A stretch of DNA of 36,819 nucleotides from Deltaproteobacteria bacterium CG03_land_8_20_14_0_80_45_14 (GTDB taxonomy: Bacteria > Desulfobacterota > BSN033 > UBA1163): positions 1 to 36,819 of the forward strand of contig PEUO01000117.1 in assembly GCA_002780715.1 (NCBI GenBank), written 5' to 3'. This document shows, one piece after another, positions 24,101 to 33,389 of this stretch. Every line of letters starts with the position of its first letter. Position 1 is the stretch's first letter. The notes below the pieces were generated by a model. It was not told where the DNA came from. It ran no database searches and worked only from the letters and a program-made list of their open reading frames with translations. A program made the position numbers and the translations under genes.

Positions 24101-26274
24101 TTGATATTGCTGATCTTCAACTGGTCCATTTAAGAAACGTACCGCCCACCCCTGCAAACTATGCACAGCGGAGTGGGCGGGCAGGCCGAAGGGGCGATCC
24201 AGCTCTTATTCTCACCTATTGTGCAGCCGGAAGCGGGCATGACCAGTACTTCTTCCGTCATCGCCAGGAGATGATATCGGGTGTGGTTCGTCCTCCGCGG
24301 ATCGATTTAGGTAGCGAAGATCTGATCAAAGCCCATATTCATGCTCTTTGGCTCTCCAAGGTCCGATTTTCCCTTGGCGACTCCATAACCGATATCCTGG
24401 AAGTGAGCTTAGATACTTACCCTTTAAAAGAAAACACTCTTGCACAGATTCATCTTTCAGAAGCAAGGCTGAGAGAATGTTACGAAGAGGCAGAGCACAT
24501 CCTTAATACCTGCGGGGCGGATTTATATGTAACAGGTTGGTACTCGAAGGAATGGTTGGAAAGTGTGCTTAAGAGGGCTCCAGATGAATTCAATGAAGCC
24601 TTCGAGCGATGGCGTGAACTCTACCGGTCTGCCGATCAACAATGGCAGGAGGCAAATGAAGTTCTGAGGCACCCTGTTAGGGACAGAAGCCAGCGCGTCA
24701 AGGCTGAGATTCAAAGAAGAGAAGCAGAACGGCAGAAGAATCTCCTTTGCAATCTCGGAACAACCCGTGAAGAATCTGATTTCTATCCTTATCGGTATCT
24801 TGCGAGTGAAGGATTTTTACCAGGTTATAACTTTCCCCGTTTGCCTATCCGTGCTTTCATTCCAAGGAAAGATGGAGAATTTATCAGCCGGCCTCGTTTC
24901 CTCGGTATTACGGAATTCGGCCCCAAGAATATTGTTTACCATGAGGGTGCGAAGTATGAGGCTGGAAGGCTCATCGTACCCCCTGGTGGTCTTTCGTCAA
25001 GACGGGTTCAAGGGAAATTATGCAAAGTCTGCGGATATTTTCAGAAGGAAGCGACTGTGGACCTCTGCGAGAATTGCAACACTCGTCTCGATGCAACGAC
25101 CAGTGAAGTCCTGCCCCTTCTCGAATTATCCAATGTCAAGACATGGCGGAGAGAACGTATCACCTCTGATGAAGAGGAGCGCCGCCGTTTCGGTTATGAG
25201 GTAACCACCCATTTTCGTTTTGCTCCTTCTCCGGGAGGTCAAAAGCGAATCCTTGAAGCAATGGTTCAAGATGAAAACAATGCACCACTGATTCGAATGG
25301 TCTTTGCGCCAACTGCTGAACTTTATCGTGTCAATCACGGATGGCGAAACAGAAGAGAAAAAGGGTTTCTTATTGATATTGAAGAGGGTAACTGGCTGAA
25401 AGGGTCTGACATGGATGAAGAGGATTCTGGCCCAGAGTCCTCAAAGCATCCTGAAATCGTCCAGCTCTTTGTCCGTGATTCTCATAATCTTTTTCTTCTC
25501 TATCCACTCGAACCTACACTCGCACAAAATGAGGATCTTCAGGCAACTCTCCAGTATTGCCTGCAGAGGGGGATAGAGCAAGTTTTTCAGATCGAAGAGT
25601 CTGAGCTTGCTTCAGAGCGAATTGGCTCAGGTTCAAATAGAGCAATCCTTTTCTGGGAAGCCTCCGAGGGAGGGGTGGGCGTCTTAAGAAGGCTGATCGA
25701 GGAACGGGATGCCCTCTCTAAGATTGCTATGGCTGCCCTGGAACGTTGCCATTTCAATCCGGAAACCCTGGACGATCTAAAATCGGATTGTTTCCGGGCC
25801 TGCTATGAATGTTTGCTCTCCTATGGCAATCAGCGGGACTATCCCAGGTTAAACAGACATATTGTTAGAGATCTCCTTGTCAAGCTTTCGAAAGGATCTG
25901 TTCTTTCCCGGAAAGCTGGCCGAGATTACGAGGATCATTATCGTTGGCTTCGTTCGCTAACAGATAGCCGGTCTGAACTTGAACGAAAATTCATCGATCA
26001 TCTTTACCAAACCAAACGCAGATTGCCCGATGAAGGACAAAAATTCTTAAAAGATTATTACAGCAATCCCGATTTCTTCTACGAACCCAATGTTTGCATC
26101 TTTTGTGATGGCTCTGTCCATGATGAGCCAACACAAAAGGAAAAGGATCGTATAACAAGGCAAGAATTAAAAGAGCTTGGTTATCGAGTCATTGTCATTC
26201 GCTACGATCAGGATCTTGCAGAGCAGATTCGCCGATACCCTGACGTTTTTGGTGAAGAAAAGGCCACCAAATGA
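21187..26274 (+). CDS. YprA/DruE-like SF2 helicase with zinc-finger/DUF1998-like region and C-terminal Vsr-like nuclease domain
   Basis: [16 protein letters not shown] (Walker A), [64 protein letters not shown]. Cys pairs [32 protein letters not shown]...[22 protein letters not shown] (DUF1998 pattern). C-term [22 protein letters not shown]...[17 protein letters not shown]. Confidence 0.9.
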   Translation: [1695 protein letters not shown]

Positions 26275-29108
26275 ATGGTTTATCCATTGGCTCCATCGTT
26301 CGTTGCCGTAACCGTGAATGGATCATCCTCCCATCCCCAGATGAAAACCTGCTATTACTCCGTCCACTGACAGGAAGTGATAGAGAAGTTTGCGGGATTT
26401 ACAGACCCCTTGCCAACCTGGGCTTCGACAGGATCGAATCAGCCACTTTTCCATTGCCTAAATCAGAGGATTCGAGTGACTCTGTAAGCACAGAGCTTCT
26501 CTGGAATGCTGCCCGTCTATCTCTAAGAGATGGCGCAGGGCCCTTCCGTTCCTTGGGTCGTGTTTCTGTTCGCCCCCGTCCATACCAATTTGTTCCTCTC
26601 TTGATGGCTTTACGGCTTCAGCCAATACGCCTTCTCGTTGCCGATGATGTGGGTATAGGGAAAACCATTGAGGCATTGCTGATTGTAAGTGAACTTCTTG
26701 ACCGGGGCGAAATCCAGCGTCTCTGTGTTCTCTGTCCTCCTTATCTTTGTGACCAATGGAAAAAAGAACTTTCCGAAAAGTTCCACATTGATGCAGTTGT
26801 CATTCGCTCAGGAACTGTAAGTAATTTGGAACGCAATCTTCCTTCGGGCGATCACAGTATTTTCGGCTACTATCCTTACATCGTGGTCAGCATTGATTAT
26901 GCTAAATCAGAAAGCCACCGTCCAAATTTTCTGCTTTACTGTCCCGAATTTGTCATCGTGGATGAAGCACATGGCGCTGCCGAGCCATCGGGAAAAGCTC
27001 GTTTCCAGCAACAACGCCATGAGCTCCTCCATAAGGTCGCCAAAGATCCAAACCGTCACCTGATTCTACTCACGGCTACCCCCCACAGCGGGGTTGAAGC
27101 ATCCTTTCTTTCCCTTCTTGGTCTTATACAGCCTGATTTTTCACATTTGAATCTTCAGCGCTTGTCTGAAGGGGAGAGAGATTCCTTAGCGCGCTATTTT
27201 GTTCAGCGTAGAAGAGCAGACATTCTTAATTGGCTTGGTGAAGAAACTCCTTTCCCTGACCGTGATCCTTCCGAAGAGACCTATGATTTATCTCCTCCAT
27301 ACCGTGAACTATTTGAGCGTGTCTACAAATTCAGCCGGGAATTAGTTCAGACCGGCGAAACACTTTCAGGTTGGAAAAAACGCATACGTTACTGGACAGC
27401 CCTCGCATTGCTTCGGTGTGTCATGTCGAGTCCGGCGGCTGCTTTCTCTGCCCTTCGGAAAAGAGAAAGAGGGATTCTGATCGACGAGGAAATCACCGAC
27501 GAGTCATACTCTCCATATGTCTACGATCCCACCGATCAAGAGACCCTGGACGTTCAACCAGGCCATATCCTGGATGAAGGTGAGAGCGATTTGAGCGAAG
27601 GGGACCGCAAACGTCTCCGTGAATTCGGGCGACTGGCTGAACAAATCCGCAGCGGAGAAAATGATCTCAAGGTTAAAAAATGCTGTGAAATCATCCGTAA
27701 CCTCTTACGCGAAGGCTATCGGCCAATTGTCTGGTGCCGTTACATCGCTACAAGCGATTATGTAGCCGATGAGTTACAGCGCCGCCTTGGAAAGGAATTC
27801 CCGGATCTGCGAGTCATCTCTGTTACAGGTAAAGACTCTGAAGATGAGCGCCGTTCCCGCGTGGAAGAATTATCCCTTCATCCTCGCCATGTTCTCGTGG
27901 CTACCGATTGCCTGAGCGAAGGCATCAACCTTCAAGAGTCATTCACCGCCGCTCTTCATTACGACCTTCCCTGGAACCCCAACCGCCTTGAGCAGCGCGA
28001 AGGAAGGGTTGACCGTTTTGGTCAATTTTCAAAAAAAGTTAAAACGGTCCTGTTCTATGGTCGTGATAATCCAGTGGATGGCGCTGTCCTGGATGTCCTA
28101 TTGAGAAAAGCTAAAGAGATTCACCATGACCTGGGCATAACGGTTCCTGTACCCACGGATAGCGAAACGATCATGGAGGCTGTATTGAAGACCCTCTTCT
28201 TTCGGGCTCCCCAGGTGCAGCAACTTAACCTTTTTACTGAACCAATTGTCCAGGATGTCCACCGCCGATGGGAGGAAGTTGCCGCCCGCGAAAAAGAAAG
28301 CCGCACACGCTTTGCCCAACGGGCAATCAAACCCGATGAAGTAGATCGTGAACTTAGAGAGAGCGACTCTGTGTTAGGCGATCCCGGAGCAGTTAAAGAT
28401 TTTGTCCTGAACACCTGTCAGCGCCTCGGAGTTACGGTACAGTCAAAATCAAAAGGGGTATTTACGATTCTCACACTGGATCGATTTCCTGATATGGTTC
28501 GAACTGTTCTTCCTGCTAAGAATGAGTGGAGAGTTACCTTTACGACCCCCGCGCCTGAGAATGTGACTTATTTGGGGCGCAATCATCCATTTGTTACGAC
28601 ACTGGCCCAATACCTGCTTGAGGAGGCTCTCACCTTTGGAGAGAAAGCCCATGCAGCCCGATGTGGCGCTATTCGCACCCAGAGGGTAGATCGGCGAACG
28701 GTTATGTTCCTCTTGAGACTCCGCTCCACTCTCGAAGAACCAGACAAGAGGCCATTACTAGCAGAAGAAGTTCTTGTTTGTGGATTGCGAGGATCCCCCC
28801 CTGACAAGTTAGAACGGGTTCCCGATCACGAGGTCCTCGAACTGCTTCAGAGGGCCAAACCCGATGCCAATATCTCCATCCAAGAGCGGCAAGAAGTCCT
28901 GAGGGAGGTTCTGGGATGGTGGTCTGATCTCCAATCTTTTCTCCAATCCATCATCCAGGAGAGGGCTAAAAACCTCTATGAAAGTCATCGTCGTATTCGT
29001 TCAGCGGCTCATATTGCCCGTCGTGGACTATCAGTTCAACCGCACTTTCCTCCTGATCTCCTTGGTACCCTCGTGCTATTGCCTGTGCCGAAGGGAGTAA
29101 TCAGATGA
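26271..29108 (+). CDS. SNF2-family (DrmD-like) helicase
   Basis: LLVADDVGIGKTIEALLIVSELLDRGEIQRLCVLCPPYLCDQWKKEL; FVIVDEAHGAA; LILLTATPHSG; HVLVATDCLSEGINLQESFTAALHYDLPWNPNRLEQREGRVDRFGQ. Confidence 0.92.
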   Translation: MNGLSIGSIVRCRNREWIILPSPDENLLLLRPLTGSDREVCGIYRPLANLGFDRIESATFPLPKSEDSSDSVSTELLWNAARLSLRDGAGPFRSLGRVSVRPRPYQFVPLLMALRLQPIRLLVADDVGIGKTIEALLIVSELLDRGEIQRLCVLCPPYLCDQWKKELSEKFHIDAVVIRSGTVSNLERNLPSGDHSIFGYYPYIVVSIDYAKSESHRPNFLLYCPEFVIVDEAHGAAEPSGKARFQQQRHELLHKVAKDPNRHLILLTATPHSGVEASFLSLLGLIQPDFSHLNLQRLSEGERDSLARYFVQRRRADILNWLGEETPFPDRDPSEETYDLSPPYRELFERVYKFSRELVQTGETLSGWKKRIRYWTALALLRCVMSSPAAAFSALRKRERGILIDEEITDESYSPYVYDPTDQETLDVQPGHILDEGESDLSEGDRKRLREFGRLAEQIRSGENDLKVKKCCEIIRNLLREGYRPIVWCRYIATSDYVADELQRRLGKEFPDLRVISVTGKDSEDERRSRVEELSLHPRHVLVATDCLSEGINLQESFTAALHYDLPWNPNRLEQREGRVDRFGQFSKKVKTVLFYGRDNPVDGAVLDVLLRKAKEIHHDLGITVPVPTDSETIMEAVLKTLFFRAPQVQQLNLFTEPIVQDVHRRWEEVAAREKESRTRFAQRAIKPDEVDRELRESDSVLGDPGAVKDFVLNTCQRLGVTVQSKSKGVFTILTLDRFPDMVRTVLPAKNEWRVTFTTPAPENVTYLGRNHPFVTTLAQYLLEEALTFGEKAHAARCGAIRTQRVDRRTVMFLLRLRSTLEEPDKRPLLAEEVLVCGLRGSPPDKLERVPDHEVLELLQRAKPDANISIQERQEVLREVLGWWSDLQSFLQSIIQERAKNLYESHRRIRSAAHIARRGLSVQPHFPPDLLGTLVLLPVPKGVIR

Positions 29109-32100
29109 CCACACGGTTTCCATGCTTGAATATTGAGGGTGGTCTATTTGCTGGGGATTTAATTGACCAGATCGGCGATGGAACTGTACAGGGACAAAAA
29201 CCTGCTGACTTTAAGCTTTCTCCTCGAACTTATCTCACTGACGAAATCGCTGCTGCTTGGACGGATGCCCGTTCTTTCTGGACCGCTTTTCAGCATCGTC
29301 TGGAACGTCTGCCCCAGGAGGACACTGCAACGAGTATTACTCGCGACCAGTGGATGATTCCTCTTCTGAGCCTCCTTGGCTACGAGCTTACCTATGCTTC
29401 CCGGGCCGCTGAAGTAGATGGACAGACATACGCCATCTCCCATAGAGCCGGTCAGGATGAAAATTCGCCTCCGGTCCACATTGTCGGTTGCCGCCAGTCC
29501 CTTGACCGTCGGCCTGAATCGGGGAGACCCCGCCTAGCTCCCCACTCCCTTCTTCAGGAATATATCAACCGCACCGAGCATCTCTGGGGGATTGCCACCA
29601 ATGGTTATACACTGCGGCTCCTCAGAGATTCACAACTCATACGCCGCCAGGCTTATATTGAATTCGATCTCAAACAGACGATGGAGAGCGAAAAGTTTGC
29701 TGACTTCGCCCTTCTTTACCGTCTGGTTCATCGTACCCGTCTACCTTGCGGCGTTGAGGACGCATCTGAATGTTTATTGGAACGATACCACTCAATAACC
29801 ATCGAACAGGGTGGCCGTGTCAGGGATCATTTAAGGGACGGTGTCGAAGAGGCGCTGAAAATCCTTGCAAACGGACTTCTTCATCATCCAAAAAACCAAC
29901 ATCTACGTGAGAGGTCCAAAAACGGAGAACTGAATCCTTATTCCTCCTATCAACAACTTCTACGCCTCATTTACCGGTTCCTCTTTCTGATGGTAGCAGA
30001 GGAGCGGAATCTCATCACCGAAAATCAGGCTTACCGCGATCACTACAGTATCAGCCGACTGCGTTACTTCTCGGAACTCAGGCCTGCCTATTCAGATCAC
30101 GAAGACCTATGGATTGGTTTGCAAACCACTTTCCGTCTCTTTCAAGATGAGGAATTAGGTAAGATGCTTGGAGTGCCACCTCTTAACGGTGATCTCTTCA
30201 ATACTGCTCAAACTCCCGATCTTCAAGGCCTATCGATTACGAATCGTGAATTCCTGACTGCCATATGGGATCTCTCAATGTACCGTGAAAACGAACGAAC
30301 ACCATGGCGCCGGATCAACTATGCTGCCCTCGATGTGGAGGAACTTGGAAGCGTCTATGAAAGTCTTCTCGATTTCCAGCCTGTTTTCACAGAGCGAGAT
30401 GGGAAACCTACCTTCGAACTCGCCTATGGGATGGAACGCAAATCGACGGGTTCCTACTACACTCCACCCGAACTGGTAAACGAACTTATCAAAAGTGCGC
30501 TTGTGCCTGTCCTTGAAGAACGTCTAAAAGAGGTAAAAACTCCTCAGGAGAAAGAAAAATCAATTCTAAATCTTAAGGTGTGTGATCCCGCTTCAGGGAG
30601 CGGGCATTTTCTCCTGGCAGCGGCAAGAAGGCTTGGAAGAGAACTTGCGAAGATTCGAACCGGTGACGATGAACCTGCCCCCGAACAAATGCGCCTTGCT
30701 ATAAGGGATGCCATTACTCACTGCATCTATGCTGTGGACAAAAATCCTTTGGCAGTTGACCTGTGCAAAGTTGCCCTGTGGATGGAGGGTCATGCCAAAG
30801 GGAAACCCCTCACCTTTCTGGACCATCGAATCCGCTGCGGGGATTCCTTGATTGGAGTGCTGGACCTTAAAGTCTTGGAACAGGGGATACCCGATGAAGC
30901 TTTGGATCCAGTGACTGGTGATGATAAACAAGTGGCTCGGTCATTAAAAAAGCAAAACCGTTCCGAGCGTGAAGGACAGCGTTCACTACCTTTTGAAGCG
31001 AAAAAAGAAATCACGAGCCTGCTTGACGCTTATCAACCTCTACGTGAACTACCCGATGACACCCCTGAGCAAATCCGAAGGAAAGTCGAAGCCTATCAAA
31101 AAATCCAGAGCCATGGTTCAAAATGGTGGCATGACAACACTGCTTGTCACCTTTGGACAGCAGCCTTTTTTGCTGAACTCACCCAAGAAAACAACAAAAA
31201 TAATCGAATTCCTACTACCGAAACCTTGCGCCGTTATCTTGAGACACATGCCATTGATGGCAGACAGATTGGCAATGCTTGGGCTCTTGCCCAGAAACAT
31301 CATTTATTCCATTGGCCACTTGAGTTTCCGGATGTATTTGCTTCTGCTACTCCCTCTCCCTTGATGGGACAGAAGTCTCCTCCTTCCACTTCCCGCTCGA
31401 CAGGGGATTCCCTTTTTCTTCCCTCCCCCTTGATGGGGGAGGGTGCGGGTGGGGGTGTAGGAGGCTTCGACGTTGTCCTCGGAAATCCCCCATGGGAGCG
31501 GATCAAATTGCAGGAGCAGGAATTTTTTGCATCCAGAGACCCTGAAATTGCACGCGTACCAAACAAAGCAGCTCGGGAGCGCTTGATCCGGCAATTGCCA
31601 GACCAGAATCCAAGTCTCTGGCACGAATTCAAAGATGCGAAGCATTCTGCTGAGGCACAGAGCAAGTTTATGCGACATTCTGGCCGCTACCCTCTAACTG
31701 CCCGAGGTGACATCAACACCTATGCCGTCTTTGCCGAATTAGCCCGAAACCTAATTAATCCTAAGGGGCGAGTGGGAATCATTGTACCCACTGGAATAGC
31801 CACGGATGATACATGCAAACATTTCTTCGGAGACCTGGTTGAAAAGAATAACCTGTTGAGCCTATTCGACTTTGAAAATAGGGATGCGCTTTTTCCCTCA
31901 GTACATCGGTCCTATAAATTCTGTCTTTTCACCCTGAAGGGGAAAACAGACAAAGTCATGCAACTTTCAGAGTTTGTCTTCTTCGCCACTCGTGCTGAAC
32001 AAATAAAAGAAGGAATTCGTCGGTTCACCCTTTCTGCTGAAGATTTCAGGCTTATTAATCCTAACACTCGTACGTGCCCGGTTTTTCGCACGAAGGCAGA

Positions 32101-33181
32101 TGCAGAACTGACAAAAAAGATATACAACAGAGTTCCTGTTTTGGTTAATGAAGTAGAGAACAATAATGCATGGCATATTGACTTCAGACGAGTTTTCGAT
32201 ATGAATAAAGTGGAGATTTTAAAAATCTGTAGTAGGGAACCTGCAAATAATGCCATCCCCATGTATGAAGCCAAGATGATATGGCAGTTCGATCACCGCT
32301 TTGGCACTTACGAAGGCCTCAGTAACCGTTCTAGCACACATTTGCCGACACCTAGACCTGATCAGTACTCAAGTTCATTTTTCGTTATGAAGCCATGGTA
32401 TTGGATTCCTACTGATGAAATGGCAAGCCGTCTCCCCAGTTGGGAGCGGAAGTGGCTGCTAGGCTTCCGCGATATCACGCACGCGGCAAATGAGCGTACG
32501 GCTATTTTCACCATCCTGCCCTTCGTAGGCACAGATTTTACAATTCGTCTTGCATTTCCCAAAGAAACTGCACGATGGATCTCCTGTATTATAGCCAATG
32601 CAAATTCCCTTACCTTTGATTACGTTTGTCGTCAATCGGTGGCTGGAACACATTTGGCTGATTACATAACTAAGCAACTCCCTACATTTCCACCAACCTT
32701 ATACACACCTATTGATTTAGAATTTATTGTTCCACGCGTATTGGAATTGGTCTATACAGCCTGGGATGTCAAACCATTTTCTGATGATGTATGGCGCGAA
32801 GCTGATGATGTGTTCAAGTCCGAGATTAAGAAACAATGGGAAACGAATCGTGTGGCTACCGGTGGGCACATATGGAATCCACCCGAATGGGCTGAAATCG
32901 CCGAAGATGGTATTCCGCTTCCACCTTTTAAATGGGATGAAACCCGCCGCGCCACCCTCCGGGCTCAACTGGACGCATATTATGCCAAACTTTATGGCCT
33001 TACCCGTAATGAACTTCGCTACATTCTCGATCCGAAGGAAGTATATGGCCCTGACTTCCCCGGCGAAACCTTCCGCGTCCTAAAAGAGAAGGAGGAGAAG
33101 CAGTACGGCGATTACCGCACCCGCCGTTTGGTATTACAGGCCTGGGATAGATTGGACGCCAATGGGAAAAGTCAAGGATAA
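29105..33181 (+). CDS. Type IIG/Eco57I-like N6-adenine DNA methyltransferase (DrmMI-like)
   Basis: VCDPASGSGHFLLAAARRLGREL (motif I), FDVVLGNPPWERI (motif IV), RKSTGSYYTPPELVNEL, IYAVDKNPLAVDLCKVALWM, GRVGIIVPTGIATDD. Confidence 0.92.
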   Translation: MTTRFPCLNIEGGLFAGDLIDQIGDGTVQGQKPADFKLSPRTYLTDEIAAAWTDARSFWTAFQHRLERLPQEDTATSITRDQWMIPLLSLLGYELTYASRAAEVDGQTYAISHRAGQDENSPPVHIVGCRQSLDRRPESGRPRLAPHSLLQEYINRTEHLWGIATNGYTLRLLRDSQLIRRQAYIEFDLKQTMESEKFADFALLYRLVHRTRLPCGVEDASECLLERYHSITIEQGGRVRDHLRDGVEEALKILANGLLHHPKNQHLRERSKNGELNPYSSYQQLLRLIYRFLFLMVAEERNLITENQAYRDHYSISRLRYFSELRPAYSDHEDLWIGLQTTFRLFQDEELGKMLGVPPLNGDLFNTAQTPDLQGLSITNREFLTAIWDLSMYRENERTPWRRINYAALDVEELGSVYESLLDFQPVFTERDGKPTFELAYGMERKSTGSYYTPPELVNELIKSALVPVLEERLKEVKTPQEKEKSILNLKVCDPASGSGHFLLAAARRLGRELAKIRTGDDEPAPEQMRLAIRDAITHCIYAVDKNPLAVDLCKVALWMEGHAKGKPLTFLDHRIRCGDSLIGVLDLKVLEQGIPDEALDPVTGDDKQVARSLKKQNRSEREGQRSLPFEAKKEITSLLDAYQPLRELPDDTPEQIRRKVEAYQKIQSHGSKWWHDNTACHLWTAAFFAELTQENNKNNRIPTTETLRRYLETHAIDGRQIGNAWALAQKHHLFHWPLEFPDVFASATPSPLMGQKSPPSTSRSTGDSLFLPSPLMGEGAGGGVGGFDVVLGNPPWERIKLQEQEFFASRDPEIARVPNKAARERLIRQLPDQNPSLWHEFKDAKHSAEAQSKFMRHSGRYPLTARGDINTYAVFAELARNLINPKGRVGIIVPTGIATDDTCKHFFGDLVEKNNLLSLFDFENRDALFPSVHRSYKFCLFTLKGKTDKVMQLSEFVFFATRAEQIKEGIRRFTLSAEDFRLINPNTRTCPVFRTKADAELTKKIYNRVPVLVNEVENNNAWHIDFRRVFDMNKVEILKICSREPANNAIPMYEAKMIWQFDHRFGTYEGLSNRSSTHLPTPRPDQYSSSFFVMKPWYWIPTDEMASRLPSWERKWLLGFRDITHAANERTAIFTILPFVGTDFTIRLAFPKETARWISCIIANANSLTFDYVCRQSVAGTHLADYITKQLPTFPPTLYTPIDLEFIVPRVLELVYTAWDVKPFSDDVWREADDVFKSEIKKQWETNRVATGGHIWNPPEWAEIAEDGIPLPPFKWDETRRATLRAQLDAYYAKLYGLTRNELRYILDPKEVYGPDFPGETFRVLKEKEEKQYGDYRTRRLVLQAWDRLDANGKSQG
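31349..31461. repeat. In-frame repeat insertion inside methylase gene
   Basis: CTCTCCCTTGATGGG...CCTCCCCCTTGATGGGGGAGGGTGCGGGTGGGGGT, encoding TPSPLMGQKSPPSTSRSTGDSLFLPSPLMGEGAGGGVG between FPDVFA and GFDVVLGNPPW. Confidence 0.75.
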
Positions 33182-33256
33182 AGATTTGATGCGTGCTCTT
33201 TGATGGGCGACCCCAATTAATTTGGGAAAGGTTCACGATTCGGTGTCTAAAAAAGT

Positions 33257-33285
33257 TTGACAACGATTATGTAATTATTATATAA
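33257..33285 (+). promoter_or_regulatory. Candidate promoter of downstream three-gene module
   Basis: TTGACA (33257-33262), 17 nt, ATATAA (33280-33285), AT-rich surroundings. Confidence 0.5.
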
Positions 33286-33389
33286 ATCTATAGTCAAATT
33301 AGAAAGGAAATCCAAACCAACAAATGATTTCAACGGGTTACGAATCTGCTTGAAGATTTTTTTAGTTTTTACTCCCCGTTGCAAGATGC

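Noticed and set aside
31340-31470. Considered a CRISPR or tandem-repeat array
   Set aside because: Only two imperfect copies of a short palindromic unit; no regular spacers. No CRISPR array, tRNA or rRNA was recognised anywhere in the window.
21891-32968. Numerous alternative-frame ORFs within the three large defence genes
   Set aside because: Long genes generate many shadow ORFs; the main frames carry all conserved motifs.
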